Assembly: GCA_023055355.1 (NCBI GenBank)
Contig: JALJCS010000018.1
Location: 1,364,001-1,428,000, forward strand
DNA: 64,000 nucleotides
Source of the DNA: Agelaius tricolor
Lineage: Eukaryota; Chordata; Aves; Passeriformes; Icteridae
Direction: 5' to 3'
Part shown: positions 46,274 through 59,094 of the stretch, one piece after another
Position numbering within the stretch: the first letter of the stretch is position 1
Layout: each line of letters starts with the position of its first letter
Program-made: the position numbers and the translations under genes
Notes under the pieces: model-generated
Told to the model about the DNA's origin: nothing
What the model saw: the letters and a program-made list of their open reading frames with translations, nothing else
Databases searched by the model: none

Positions 46274-48289
46274 ACTGAGGCTGGCAGAGCACATGGCCCC
46301 AGGCACAGCAGATGTTCCCATGGGCTGGGAAGTTGTTTACCTGCTGGCCTGTGATCACAGCACCTTTGAGCTAATAGCCCTGGCAGCCTCCTGTGAGGAG
46401 GAGAAGTTCCATCTGCCCCCAGGCCAGGCTGGGGACCCTCGTGCAGGACTGGGTGGCTCTGCAGCTCCCCTCCTCCTGACCTTCCCTCATCCCTGCCTTG
46501 ACCAAGTGAAGTTCAGCTGTTACACAGTGTCAGGAGATTAATGACATGAAATTATAATTACATTCCCCTTACAGGCTCTGGGCAAAATGCAAAAGGTCAT
46601 CCTTTCCCTTGCTGCCTGAACTTTAATAAGTTAGACCACTTACAGACACTGCCATGGTGGTTACACAGGCCCAGGCAGAGAGGATGCACAGGCACTCACC
46701 AGTTTTTCCTCTTCTGAGGGACTGGTTTGACTGGGGACAGCCAGAGCCACGCTGAGCTGTCAGAGCCAGGCTTTGCTGGAGGTCTCAGCACCCCTGGCAC
46801 AGAGAGGCCAGACAAGTCATCCATTCCCAAAATTGAGGGCCTGCAGGTCTTTTGGGGAGGTGCCACAGCAGCTTTCCCATCTCCCAGCCTGGAAACTGTG
46901 ATGACTTCAGGAACAGCAATGCCTGGCTGGGTGTGGGTGCCTGGTAGCACAGGAGAGCCCAGAACCACACAGAACATGGGACTGTGCTGCTCAAGGCCTC
47001 TGGGGAGGCTTTCCCCACTCCTCCAGCCTCTCAAAGTGAATCCCTGATGATAACTGCACTGCTAAAAGCCTTTAGGTACCTTTCAAAGACGTGTGAGCAA
47101 ACACTGTGGCTGCTGACACGTGTTCTGGGATGAGCTGCAGCATTGACCACCTGAAGCAGATTTGCTGCCAGGTTGCCTTGAGCCAGCACTGGAAGTTGCT
47201 TCAGGGACACCTGTGACACCTGAAACTGATGACAGGGACCAGGACAAGCCATGGGGCTGGGTGTGCAGGGCAGACTGCAGGGCTGGCTCCCTCAAGGCCG
47301 ATTCAGCCCCCCTCAGAAGGTGAGAAGACAATTTCCTGCTTTTCACAGCAATTTTCAATGCCAGTGGTTACCAGCTGCTCTACTGATTGTAAATAAATAC
47401 AAGGGGAGCTTGGCCCAAAATAGAAAGCAGAGAAACCTCCCTAGCTCAATAAGCAATAATGAGCCCTTGCAGGCACAGAAGCTGTAATTTGCAGCTCCCT
47501 CTCCCCACGGGATGCAGGCTTGGCTGGGCTCTGGCTGGGGTCCATCCATCGAGGTCCAGCAGGGATGGCAGAGGGAGCCTGGCCCCAGAGCCCTCCCCTG
47601 GGCTGTCCTGCAACTCTCCCTCACAGGTTGGTCCCTTGGCATGTGACTGAGCCCTGCCACATCCGGGGGCTCCTCCCTTGGTGCCCTGCCCTAAGCCCAG
47701 GCAAATCAATTTACAGTTCCCCACACCAGAGGTGCTCACTCAGAGCACAGCCCTTGCAGAGGCACAGCCGTGATTGGTTCCATCCTAAAACACCCTAAAA
47801 CCCCCCAGTCTGAGTGAAATGAGTGCCTGCCAGCACATCCCTCCTCTCTCCTCCCATTCTGCCAGGTCCTCAGAGGCCACAGTTCCTCCTGTGCCTCCTA
47901 CCAGACCCATGGGGCTGCCACCAGCAGGGAGGCACCAGCAGTGTCCCACCACAGGCTCTGGAGTGACAAACACGAGCTGGGGAGCAACTCCTTCCTCCTG
48001 GGTGACCCACAGAGCCCAGTGGAGCCACGGTGCTCCAGGCACAGCTCCATGAGAGCCCCTCAGCACCACAGTGACCCACACAGGCCACACCTGCCTGGCC
48101 TCACCCTACTCTCAGTGCTCATCATGTCCAGGGGGTGGAACATTCTTCCATCTTCTGTGGCTCTCTGTGATCCTGACATGCTTCCAGGAGATCCTGTGGC
48201 CCCACCAGCCTGGGACCAGCGAGGTCACCGTGGCCTCTGGCCCCTCCATCCCTGGCAGCTCTGTGCTGGCCTGGCACGGGGTTTTCAGT
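46274..48289. other. Unique DNA, nothing recognised
   Basis: A short A+T-rich part lies at 46535-46640 (aggagattaatgacatgaaa, then ttataattacattcc). The remainder is G+C-rich, with chance open frames of up to about 145 codons. Confidence 0.45.
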
Positions 48290-48676
48290 TGTTGACTGTA
48301 GTAAATTCCTTTGAGTTTGTGGTTTGCTGTTGCTGCTCTCCTTTAATAACCTCTAATAGGTTTTTCTCCTTAAGATAAGACCTCAGTAGAAGCAGTTTGG
48401 CATTGGATCAACAGTATCAGGCATTCTCTTCTGCTGTAGGTACACTGAGATAAAGATTTCAGAGTCCTTTGAGCTATGGCGTAGACCTTTCCACAACAGT
48501 AAATGGTGATATTTCCATTCAGTAATGTATTTATATCTTCCCAGTGAGGTCAATAACAGAGTATCCCTTGAGCTGGGAAAAATGATGAGTGATGTCTAGT
48601 AATTACAGAGACCATAAGGCATCCGTGAATCTAATTTTGACATTAAAAATCACAACAAGCACCTCCATAGCCTGTT
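48290..48676. other. A+T-rich block next to an open frame
   Basis: A+T-rich unique sequence without long open frames. Read on the minus strand it lies directly after the stop codon of the open frame at 48677-49039 and could be its 3' UTR. Alternatively it is a conserved non-coding element. An AATAAA overlaps that stop codon on the minus strand. Confidence 0.3.
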
Positions 48677-49039
48677 TTATTTGCTGGCTTGGACAGTGAG
48701 GTCCAGTGCTGTGCTGGGGAAGGGATGTCTGCACACAGGGCACGTTTTGGGGCTGTTGGAATCTAAAGCAATTAACTGCTCCTGCCTCTCTCGCTTTCCT
48801 GGCATTGCGCCTGACCTTGCATACGATTCATCTTCCTCATTCCTGTTGGATGTTTGCAAGTCATCCTGCTCTGAGCAGTGTGGGCTGCAGTGGGGATTGC
48901 AATGTGTGCCACTGCCATCCTGGTGCTCAGCCCGAGCCCGCCGGTGCTGGGGCTGCTCATGGCAAACAGGCACCAAGAGCTCACAGTGCAGATGAATTGC
49001 ATGGAACAACTCTCCAATGAGGTGCATTTTGCATTTCAA
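48677..49039 (-). other. Possible terminal coding exon with a CPVC motif
   Basis: The minus frame is open from a stop near 49054 to TAA at 48677. The last 50 residues look gene-like: an acidic stretch (RNEEDESYARS), then PGKRERQEQL and SPKTCPVCRHPFPSTALDL. The latter resembles the first half of a small zinc-binding module (CxxC, then PFP), but the following His/Cys pair is not evident. A possible acceptor (ccccactgcag) lies inside the frame near 48890. I do not recognise the protein. The opening codon is not ATG, and upstream exons were not found. Confidence 0.22.
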
Positions 49040-49436
49040 ACACCATCACTCCAAATGCCTAGCTCTCTGTGCCAGAGGGATGAATGAATTTTTTCCAAAG
49101 GGAAAAAAATAAATTCATTCCCATTTCATAGAAATACCCTTGTTCATATTTCTATTTTAGAAATCCAACACTTTTCCACCACAGTGAGACCTTCCCAAAA
49201 CAGGCTTTCCAAAGGCAGGGTGGAGGAAGCCAGCAGGAGCTCCAGTAGCTCCTGGAAGGCAGGCTACTCCATTTATGCCACTTGTTTGGAAATCTAGGTT
49301 AATATACTGAGATTTTGGTAAACAAAATACAGTGCTTTTTTTTCAAAGTCATCACATATTTCCAGATTTTTGTGGTGTTTTTCATACTTCCCACTAAGAG
49401 TCATTAGAGATGTGATGCTGCTTTTGGAATGATGCA
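49040..49436. other. Unique A+T-leaning DNA, nothing recognised
   Basis: Includes gggaaaaaaataaattcattc at 49099-49119, which carries AATAAA. No gene is supported. Confidence 0.45.
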
Positions 49437-49740
49437 GAATCACAGAAAATAGGGCTGGGAAGGACCTCAAGTGTTGGCCCTGCCCCAGGGTAGGGTCAGC
49501 TTCCATTAATCCCAGGAGATGTTTCTCCAAACTCTTCTTAAACACTTCTAATGATAGAAACTCCAGAGCCCTCCCCAGGCAAAACAATCCAGTGCTTAAT
49601 TGTCCTTTCTCCTGTGTGGCTGGAAATCGCCTTTTCTGCAGCTGCAGCACTAATTCCCATCCTGGAGCTCTGCAGCCTGAGCAGGGAATATTCCATCATT
49701 TGGATCATTAGGGAGAACACTGACTCGTATTAGACTGAGG
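49437..49740 (-). mobile_element. Old CR1 LINE fragment, 3' part
   Basis: Reversed CR1 of an older family, in order: agaatcacagaaaatagggc, tgggaaggacctcaagt, ccctgccccagggtagggtc, gatgtttctccaaactcttc, ttaaacacttctaatgatag, aaactccagagccctcccca, ggcaaaacaatccagtgctt, and aattgtcctttctcctg. These are the diverged equivalents of the classic phrases (ttgtctaacctgctcttaaa, cctccagtgatggagattcc). The copy is more decayed than the 5.6- and 13.6-kb copies. Confidence 0.88.
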
Positions 49741-50524
49741 ATGGATTCCTGCAGAAAGTCACTCAATCCATCCTTTTATTTGACAGCCACTTATTGATTT
49801 CTCTTGTCTGGTTTCCAGCCATGTTTTGCACCTCTCCCACAGCAGTTGTGTGGAGACCTGCTCACCAACCTTGCTAAAAGGAATGTCATGGGAAACACAG
49901 CAAATTCCTAGCAAAGCCAAGGCATCCAGCATCCTTGGTTTCTTCTCAATCCAGAATATTTAGTCTCATCACACAGGGAAATCAAATTAGCTTTTTCTTT
50001 TGGGAAGGATCTTTTTTTTAATTTTCATTTAGAAATATAATTTAGAAATTATATTTTTCTGGGATGTGAGTTTAAAACAGTCAAGTTAGAATGTTAATAC
50101 CAATTCTCCAAGCCTCCTCCTTTCTCCCCTCTGTAAATACAGATTTTACCTTTGCCTCTGCCAATCTCCTGGAGTGCTGTAACAGCCCAGATGGCTTCTG
50201 CCCATTCCTTGACTAACCAAGGATAAAATTCTGGTTTTGGCCACTTCCAAAATGCTTTACTTATCTGCAACTGATCCTTATTGCCCTTCATAGTCCCTGC
50301 TGATTGCACAGCATCTCATACCCTAAGCTGCCTGGTTCCATCCCTTCCTGCTCATGCTTTGGGAATGTGACCTGGATTTCAGTTCTTGCAGAATTTCCTC
50401 CTCTCCCAAAGGTCAGTGCTGGGCTGGAGCTGAACAGACACAGCCCCTGCTACAGCTCCTGTCCTGTCTCCTCAGATTTGGATGATTCTATTTGCACACA
50501 AAAAGACTTGGTTCGCCTCTAGAC
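49741..50524. other. Unique DNA, possibly more of an old CR1
   Basis: Positions 49805-49945 (cagccatgttttgcacctct, ccttgctaaaaggaatgtca) weakly resemble upstream parts of old CR1 elements, where 'ccttgctaaaatcaaggt' is typical, so the element may extend leftward in its own sense. Positions 49990-50100 are A+T-rich. Confidence 0.4.
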
Positions 50525-50725
50525 TTTTGGATTTTAGGAAAAAATTCTTTCCCTAAAAGGCTGACACAGCTGCCCAGGGCAGTGGTGTAGTCCCCAGCCC
50601 TGGAGGGATTCAAAAGCTGTGTGCATGTGGCACTGGGGGACGCAGTTTGATGATGGCCTCGGCAGTGCTGGGGGCATGGTTGGACTCGATGATCCCAGAG
50701 GTTTTTACATCCTAAACATGATTAA
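50525..50725 (+). mobile_element. CR1 LINE fragment, 3' end (second family)
   Basis: CR1 3' sequence of the 'ggttggactcgatgatc' type: aggaaaaaattctttcccta, aggctgacacagctgcccag, ggcagtggtgtagtccccag, ccctggagggattcaaaagc, ttgatgatggcctcggcagt, gctgggggcatggttggact, cgatgatcccagaggttttt. About 200 bp long, 5'-truncated, without a clear octamer tail. Confidence 0.92.
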
Positions 50726-53700
50726 ACACAGTTGAGCAGCCTCACAATGTGAAATATTCACTCATCTCCCTCAGTTTTCCAGCAGGTCCCACATCCCCTT
50801 GTTCTCTAGAGCTTGTGGCAAGCCTGGCCATTCCTAACCCAGAGCAAAACCATCTCCCTTCTCCTCTGTTTCTTTTTCTCTCTTCTGACACCATCCCAGG
50901 CACATGAATCACTTGGCCTCAGCCAAAAGCTTCCCAACCATGCTATCAAAGAGCTCTCTTGGAGATCTCTTTGTCAGTGCTTGTCTGGCTGCTCCTTCAA
51001 AATCTCCAAAAAGGTGGTCTGGCAGCACTTCCCAGTCCTACAGGGGAAAGGTTAAACCTAAAAAAGGACTGGCCAAATCCAAGAGCACAAGCCCACAGTC
51101 CTCATTTCCTCAGACTCCTCTGCCTCAGGAGTGCTGATCATGGTCCCAACACAGGATTTAGATTGTAACCTCCTTTTTCACTCCTTGCCAGGCAAAAAAT
51201 GATGGAAGCAGCTCAGTTGCTGTGGTCTGTCCTCTGCCATGTCAGTCAAACCTACAAATCACTGTCAAACACTTCTCCCTCACGGGTTGGTCACATTGAC
51301 ACGTGCAGAAGATATTAATTCCAAGCAGCTCATCATCCATTTCAGTCAGGAGAGATCCTGACAGTGTTTGCTACAGGAGGTCCATGGCTGTGACAGGATT
51401 TTGCTGGGTGAGCTCAGGATAGGAGCCCCCAGGATGGGAGAGAGGGAGAACAGCTGAAATCCAAGGGCTTGGTGCAGCTGCACAGGGAACCCAGCACGTC
51501 CAGGGGACAGGGACAGCTGGGATGTGGCACCAGGAGAGTGTGTCACAGCTGGCAACATGAGAAACAACTAAAGGACAATTGTCCTGACACTTTTTTATGG
51601 CACATATCATTCTTTTTAATAAGCATTTCTTTCATAATTGCATCTGTTCCCCAAAGGATTTACTATGGATTAGGAATCCCATGCGAACATGGGGAAGCAG
51701 ACTGTGATTAATTTTGCTCAGCTTGCTCAAGGTGTGGTAGACACACAGAGGATGAACATGAAAAAAAAAATGCAAAACAAATTAACTGGGCTGTTTTTTT
51801 TCAGCAATGAAGCTCTGAGAAGGGGGAAAGCCTTGAAAATTTCAAAGTTCCCAAGGCAGTTTGGAGAACTGTGTGGGCTTCCCAGCCTGCAGCATCCAAA
51901 ACACCTGGCTGGAACAGAGCAGCCAGGTTCAAGAACACTGCTCTCTGCTTAAACCCGGCTTTTGAGCACTCCACTGGAGCTGGGCTCAGATGGGGGACAC
52001 AGGAAGGAGAAATACGGGAAAGCTGAGCCCTGTCTGCAGGAAACAGCCCAGGCAGATGGTCCTGCTGCACAGTGGGGACAGTGCCCCTGGAAGGCAGGGG
52101 ACAGTGAAACCCTGCTTAGCCCCAGAAGGGAGCAGAGAAAGGAGCAGGAGCAGCTCCCAGGCCCCTGTCTCTGTTGTGCAGGACCCAGGGCCACGGGAAG
52201 GAGAGGCCAGGGGTGCCAGGTCCTGCCTGCCCGGCAGAGCCCGGCTCAGTCCCCGCAGGCACCTCTGCCAGCTAATCAGTAAACCATTGTTCTACTCAAG
52301 CGAGAGCCATTTGTCACCGACACACTGACAAATCCCCTGCTCCTCAGGAGATGGTGCCCCTGTCACCAGGAGCAGCCAGAGAGCACCAGGATTTCTGAGG
52401 TCTCATGTCCTGCTTGTGGCCTCTCCCTCCTCCTTTGGGCAGCACTCACTTCTCCCCCTCTCCTTCCCACATTTCCAGAAGAGATGCCACAGGAATATTT
52501 TAGCAGGAAACAGGGGGGATCCCCTCCTTCAAGGGGGCCCCTCTGTATAAAACCAGGTGCTGGGAGCTCTGAACCTTTGTGCAATTACCACCACGTGGAG
52601 AAGGAGCTCTGAACAGTTCTGCCACCACCACCACCACGCCGAGGTCCATGAAAGCTCAGAAATACCTCCCACCTGCCCTGCAGAATCCCCTTAGCTGGGC
52701 TGGGACACCCCCAGCTGAGCCCAGAGTATCTGTGGGCTCATGACAATGCCCAAATGACAACCTGATGGTCTTCAGTTGGGCACAGGCAGATCTCTCTGCT
52801 CTTTGAGGAGAAGGATGCTGGTTCCCATGGGTTCCTAATCTTTTAGAAAATGGCACAGCTTTTTCTAAAACTGCTCCAATTTTGTTTTCTGAGCACTGCT
52901 GAGGCTGTTTTATGCATCTCAGGTATCCTCTCCTCTGAGTGGAAGACTGCCCTGCTTGGTATGGGATAAAGCAACACATGGAAAGCAACAAAAGGGTTAA
53001 ACACAGAGCTGGAGTTCAAAAGCTATTTGATCCAAGCAAGAACATCATTTCAGGATGGGGAATTTCTCCCTCTAATAAATATATATGGCAAGGAAAAGCT
53101 GCTGCCAGTAGAATTACTCATAATGTTATAAATGAAAATGGATTTGGGGATGCTGGGTTTTTGCAGAGTGAGAAAGACTTTTAGACCATTAAACAAGAGA
53201 CATTCATATTTTATTTCCATGCACACAGCACTAAACAAGGATCTCAGATCTCTTGGATCTGAATGCCCAAGAAGTGGGAACAGTGGTTGGTTTGAGCATC
53301 AGGAAAGACACAGCTTTACATTAAATAAAATTCAAGAGAATGAAGAAATAGAGAGAGACCTTCACTCCCTGGCTGTTGCATTTCACAGGGGATCATTTGT
53401 CAGTGCTCAGCTGGGACACACCTGCAGGAGAGGCTGAAGTGGCTGGGAGATGGTGCCTGTGTTGTGTCCAAGGCACAAAAGATTGCAATTATTGCTGATT
53501 AATAACTACAGTTAATAGTAACTGGATACTGGTTGCCCCACTGATCTTCAAGCATGGAGAACCAGTGCTCACTAGGGCTAAGAACTCAGAGACACCATCA
53601 GGCAGGTAGAAAAGACCAAAACAGAAATGAAAAACCAGGAGGAGGAGCACATTTACCCCTGGCAGGGTGGCCCTGGTCTGAGGAAGGGGGCCTGGGGACA

Positions 53701-55630
53701 GCAGGACAGGCACTGCTGGAAGGATGGAGTCTGCATGCAAGGTCTGTCAGCCAGGCACTGAATTGCAACAGAAAAAGAAAAGCAATGAAAGAGCAAGGCA
53801 AACAGTTTAAATGAGCCCAGGAGGCACATCTGAGCTTCAGAGCAGGCAAGGGGACAGGCATTCCAGAGACTGCACTGCAAACACTGAGCAATAAAAACCA
53901 CGTAAAAACCCTAAAACCTCCCCTGGTCCTGTGTAAGCTCCAAGTGGGAGAGCAGGGAGGAGGTTGCTGCTGGCCAAAATGCTCTGCACTGAGCTCCCAC
54001 ACAGCAACACCCCCAGGGGACAGCTGGACTGGCTGCTGGCAGTGCCACTGGAGGGGCAGCAGGATCAGACCAGGAGAGGGACCAGGGCAGAGCTGCCACC
54101 CATGATTTGGAGCTGGAGAAATTGCTGGGGGCAGGCACAGGTGAGACTCTGCTGGTGAGCATGGTGGGGTCCAAAATTCTCCTCTTGCCCAGCAGGGCTG
54201 GCTTTGCCAGAGGCTTTGGCAACAATGGGCACCAGAGAGGCAGCAGGGAGCTGGGAGAGGCAGGAGGGGCTGGGAGAGCCAGGATGGAGCTGGAAGAGGC
54301 AGGATGGATAGAGCTGTGAGAGGCAGTAGCAGGGCTGGCTCTGTGGTTGTCTCACTGTGGTGACAGCAGCCCTGGGCCAAGGCAGTGGGAGTCAGAGTGG
54401 GACTGAAGTGGTCTGGGTCCCTTCTGGCCACCACAGGAGATATGGAAAAGCCCAGGAAGGATTCAGGGTGCTTGGCTTCATAGGTAGGAGCAGTCCAAGC
54501 TCCTCTGAAGCTTTTCTCCAAATTAATGCTTTCTGAACATGACCACATCGTTTAGAAAAGCACCCAATCGTCATTTTAAAATCACAGGTGAAGGGGAATC
54601 CATCAGGAGCCCTGGCAAACGGCTCCAATTGCCGATCACCCGTCCTGTTCCCCTGGATTTGTCTAACTTCACCTTTCAACCATCAGATCCTTGCACGCTA
54701 AATTGAAAAGCCCTCTGTCAACAATTTGCATCCTTTAACCTTCCCCTGGAGAGCTGCAGTCACTGCAGCGTGAGGAGTTTGCTTTAACCTTGGAACTGCC
54801 TCTGAAATGACAACACAAAGAAACTCAGCAAAAGTTAAGGAGGACAAGCAGGAGATTTGGGTCTTAATGAAAAAACAAATACGAAAAACTGATGTGGAAA
54901 AAGGCTTTCTGAAAGAAACCTTTCCTTGGACATGATGCAGACACCAACAGCTCCTGGCTGTGGTACAGAATAGGGTTCCTGACAGGGAGGATGTCCTTCC
55001 TTTCCACCCTAAAATGCTGTGGAAGGCATCAGGAAACCAGGAGGTTTCTAAAATGTTGAAAACAAGACAAGGTGTGAACCCCTGATGGAGGGGAGGCTGA
55101 CACCATCCCCATGGGCCCTTCTGCCCTGGCAGAGCTGTTCAGAGGTTGGTTTCCCTCACTCCATCTCCACTTGCTAAATCAAGGCAAAACAACTCAAAGC
55201 CAAAACTCAGTTTTTGCCAGGCATTGCCTCCCCCATGAGCCTGGTCCAGGCAATGCTCCCCACCCAACCCTGGCCCTGGCACCCTGATGGGGACAGGCAT
55301 TGCTGCCCCTCCACTCGCTGACCATGTGTCCCTCTGCCCTTGAAGGACCTTTTGTGGGGTTTCACCTCCCGGGGGCTGCAGATGACCCAAAGAGGTTGGG
55401 GTTGCCCCACTTACTGAGGCTCTGAGGTTGGCTGGTGGCACAGCAGGCTCCTGGGGCCAGCAGCGGCTGCAGGGCCTGGGCACATCCCTCTGGGAATGCA
55501 GCTCTGGAGTGACAGTGCAGCACAGCCCATGCAGGGCTTCCTTTGCTGCTTTCTGCGCTGCTCAGCTGGGCCAAAGCTGGCTCTGGGTCCCTTCTGTGGT
55601 CACCACACTGGGCTGGATCCTGTGGGGAGC
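50726..55630. other. Unique DNA with small repeats and A+T-rich patches
   Basis: No gene is recognised. An (ACC)n microsatellite lies at 52619-52637. Positions 51590-51800 and 53040-53350 lean A+T-rich. Positions 54540-54900 mix A+T-rich parts with tttaaccttcccctggag. A 316-codon minus frame (53598-54548) is proline/serine/leucine-rich and low in complexity, with no recognisable domain. Confidence 0.45.
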
Positions 55631-55882
55631 GGTGATGTGGTGTTGGGGCTCACTGCAGTGGTGATGTGGTGTTGGGGCTCACTGGATTGGTGATGTGGTG
55701 TTGGGGCTCACTGGATTGATGATGTGGTGTTGGGGCTCACTGGATTGATGATGTGGTATTGGGGCTCACTGGTGATGTGGTGTTGGGGCTCACTGGATTG
55801 GTGGTGTGGTATTGGGGCTCACTGGTGATGTGGTGTTGGGGCTCACTGGATTGGTGATGTGGTATTGGGGCTCACTGGTGAT
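55631..55882 (+). repeat. Minisatellite, 29/24-bp units
   Basis: The core ggtgatgtggtgttggggct then cact is followed either by ggatt or gcagt (29-bp unit) or directly by the next core (24-bp unit). There are about ten copies, with gtgttgg/gtattgg and ggtgat/tgatgat/ggtggt variation. The downstream half alternates long and short units, suggesting duplication of a two-unit block. Confidence 0.95.
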
Positions 55883-58310
55883 CCCAGCCTGTGCCCAGGG
55901 GAGCTGCTCACAACAAGGTGACCACTGAGGTCCCTGTTCTTCCTTGCTTGTCCCTTGGCACTTTCAGGAAGCTGCTGGGCTGTTTTCCAGGTAGGTCTGC
56001 CCTGCCCCTGAGTCATGTCTCTGAAGGCAGCCTGTGCTGCTGCATTTTGGGGATGGTTTGTGTTGTTCACCACCAGCTCCTCGTTTCCATGACGATGACT
56101 AACACAGGCTGACATCAGGACGGGCCCAGCAGGGTGGCAGCATCTGCCAGCCCCTTGTGGGAGCTCCCCTCCCTCGTTTGGGGTGAGCATCACCCGTGGG
56201 AGGGATGCAGCAAGTGCCACCCTGCTCCCACACTGGAACTCATCTGAAAAGATCCTAAACTACAGGAGAGCTCCCAGCCCTCTGCCATCCCCAAGCACAA
56301 GTGCTGTACAGGGATCATGACTGTATTGCAAATGTTTGTACAACACCTTCCAGGCCACAGAGGCAGAGAGCACGGCAGGATGGAGCCAGACAAACCGGCA
56401 TGTGCAGCTATTGGACCAGGAGGGGTTAAATGGAGCAGGAAAAGCAAAATGCTCCTGGTCCAGCTCAAGGGCAGCCCTTGCAGCACCCAGCCCTGCATGC
56501 CCAGGCAGCCCTGAGACCCCAAACAGCTGCCACAGAGCCCACCTGGGGCTGAGAGAGAGCTCAGGTGCCAGGCAGATGAACCTAGAAGGGAGGGATTCCC
56601 TTTTGTACCTTTATTAGGTAGGAAATGAGATTTATAATCTCCCACCCCACACACAGCTCCCCATGCCCGGTGCCTCACTCCCTGCCGACCCTAGCATCTC
56701 CTCTTTGCCAGAAATTCTGGGATGTGAGCTCCATGTAGGCACCAGGGTGGGTGTTGACCTCAGGCAGAGATGTCTGAAGGATGGGAAAAGAGGCACTGCC
56801 TTGGTGAAGCTGCCAGGACACCCCAAAAGCCCCTGAGCCTGTGCAGAGCTTTCTGCCAAGGCTGACATCTCAGGGGAGGTGGCTCTGGGGACCAGCAGCA
56901 CTCCTGTGCTGGAGGATGTGCCTCAGCTGCTGCTGGCCCAGCCAGGGGCTGGGGACAGGATGCTCAGGGCCCCTCAGGAGCTGTGCCAGGGAGGCACTGA
57001 CCTGCTGGGCCAAGGCTGGGAGAGCAGCACACGGTGGCTGTCACCCAGCTGCAGCTGAGGGTGACACCCAGGCGTGCCAAGGGAGGTTTTACAGTGCAAG
57101 CCTTGGTGGCTGCTGTTGGGTGCAGAGGCTGGAGAAGCCCTTCCACAGGCTGAACTCCCTCCCCAGTGCTGCCAATTCAGCCACTGTGCTGGCAAGGACC
57201 AACATTCCTGTGGAAATTGCTTAACCAGAGAGGCCAAGTGATGATGAGTGGCACTGGGGGGGACAAGGCCACACGAGCTCAGTGGCAGGTCCTGTCATAG
57301 CCCCAAGGCTCTGCCCTCATCCCTGGAGGGGATGCCCTGCCCTGGGCATTTCCAGCTGCTCCATTCAAGCCCTGCCCAGGCTGCCCGTGGGCAGGGGATG
57401 CCTGTGTGGGATGACCCCAAGCAAACCCTGGTTTGGTTCTCTGGGGCTCCATCCCCGAGTGCCACACTGGGATTGCCTTTTGGGGGAGCTCTGTGGTGCC
57501 CTGGCTGTGCTCTCTGCTGCACTGAGTCACTGCCAGCTCGGCTGTTAATCCACCTTAGGCTGATGTGAAGGCTGGCAGTGATATTTTCCGGGGTGATTTC
57601 AGACTGTTTACTGCTCCGTGTTCCCATGGTGATTAATGCAGTGCCACTCCATGCAACAGTCCTATTAAACACCCACACACGGGGCTGTTTCCACTGGGAT
57701 GAGCTCCCCACGCCCTCAGGAGCCTGTGCCCAGCTCCCTTTGCCACAGCTTTTCCCTGTGCTCTGTGCTCATCCCCATCCCCTCCGACTGATCCCCTGTC
57801 CCTGGAGAGCCCCACAGCCGCTGCTGGAGGCACTTGTTTTACTTTGCTGTGACTTGACATCCACAGGGAGTTTCCCCAGAATCCCTGGAGCATGCAGAGG
57901 CTGGCGGGAGGGTGAACGCCAGGTCAGAGCCGCCTCTCCATGCTGATCCTCCCTGGCGAGAGGAGCTGAGATGCTCTCAGTCCTCAGGCCAGCAGCGAGC
58001 AGCACCTTCAGCCAGCTGCTCCAAACCCACCTGGGCACTGTGAAACACCTGGGACAGCCCAGGGACTGCTCCCATGGATGCTGCACTCCCAGCTCTGCCT
58101 CACTGCCCACCAGCCAGTTCCCTGCCATGGCACACACACAGCATTTTAGGATTGATTTTCCCCCAGCAGCCCTGATTTAGTATTTCTGAGGCTGCTGCTG
58201 CTCCCTGCTCCCAGTGCTGGGTGGCTCCTGGGGGATGAGGAGGCAGGAGGGGCTGCACACAGCAGGCAGGATTGCCACTGAACAAGCCCATGGGCATTGT
58301 CAGCAAGGAA
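55883..58310. other. Unique G+C-rich DNA, nothing recognised
   Basis: No repeat family or exon can be supported. Open frames of up to about 160 codons lack recognisable domains. Confidence 0.45.
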
Positions 58311-58470
58311 TGTGGGGCTGGGGACAGCCACAGGAGGGATGGCTGTGCAGTGTGGGGCTGGGGACAGCCACAGGAGGGATGGCTGTGCAGTGTGGGGCTG
58401 GGGACAGCCACAGGAGGGATGGCTGTGCAGTGTGGGGCTGGGGGCAGCCACAGGAGGGATGGATGTGCAG
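58311..58470 (+). repeat. Minisatellite, 40-bp unit, 4 copies
   Basis: Four 40-bp units start at 58311, 58351, 58391 and 58431 with no indels. Each starts tgtggggctggggacagcca. The first three are identical; the fourth has two base changes (ggggcagcca, ggatgtgc). The near-identity suggests recent expansion. Confidence 0.96.
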
Positions 58471-59094
58471 GCCAGGGCAGCTCCTCACCTCCCTTCCCAC
58501 CCTGAACACAAAGAGCTTCCAGCCCCCGGGGCAAATGGTTCTCAAGAGCTCCCAGGAGCAACCCAGGGCAGTTGTCAGTGTGGGATCACCCACCCACAGC
58601 AGGGTTTTCCTATGAGGGGCAGAGCCAGGGGAACAGAACCCTCTCTTTGCCCAGGAAAGCAGCCTCTCTGTGAGCGCTCCCTGAGGGAGCATGGAGGGCA
58701 CTCAGGCACTCTGCCCTGCTCCCCCTTCACCCTACACCTCTCCAGCACTCCCAGTTTCAAGCAGGGCACCCCACAGCCCTGCCAGGCTCTGCAGAGATGC
58801 CTGGGGCAGTGCAGGAGCAGGAGCAGATCTGTTTTCTGGCCTCTGGGAGATCTCCTGCAAGAGGTGTCTGTGCAGGAGGCCTGGCCCCACGGTGGGTGCT
58901 GCTGCCCACTCTGGGTTTTGGGAACACACCAAGGGAGCTGCTGCTCTTCCTTCTGCAGGCTGGACTTGCTCCTTCCTTGGCAAACTCTGAACATCCCAAT
59001 CTACACACCCCGAAGAGGGGATTTTTACAACCCAGCACCCTGGAAATGTGGCACAGCTGAGCCCTGCTGTCCTGGAGGGACAGCAAAGGCCATG
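58471..59094. other. Unique G+C-rich DNA, nothing recognised
   Basis: No feature can be supported. Open frames here continue from the 40-bp array. Confidence 0.45.

Noticed and set aside
53598..54548. 316-codon minus frame
   Set aside because: Proline/serine/leucine-rich without domains and overlapped by others; consistent with chance in stop-poor sequence.
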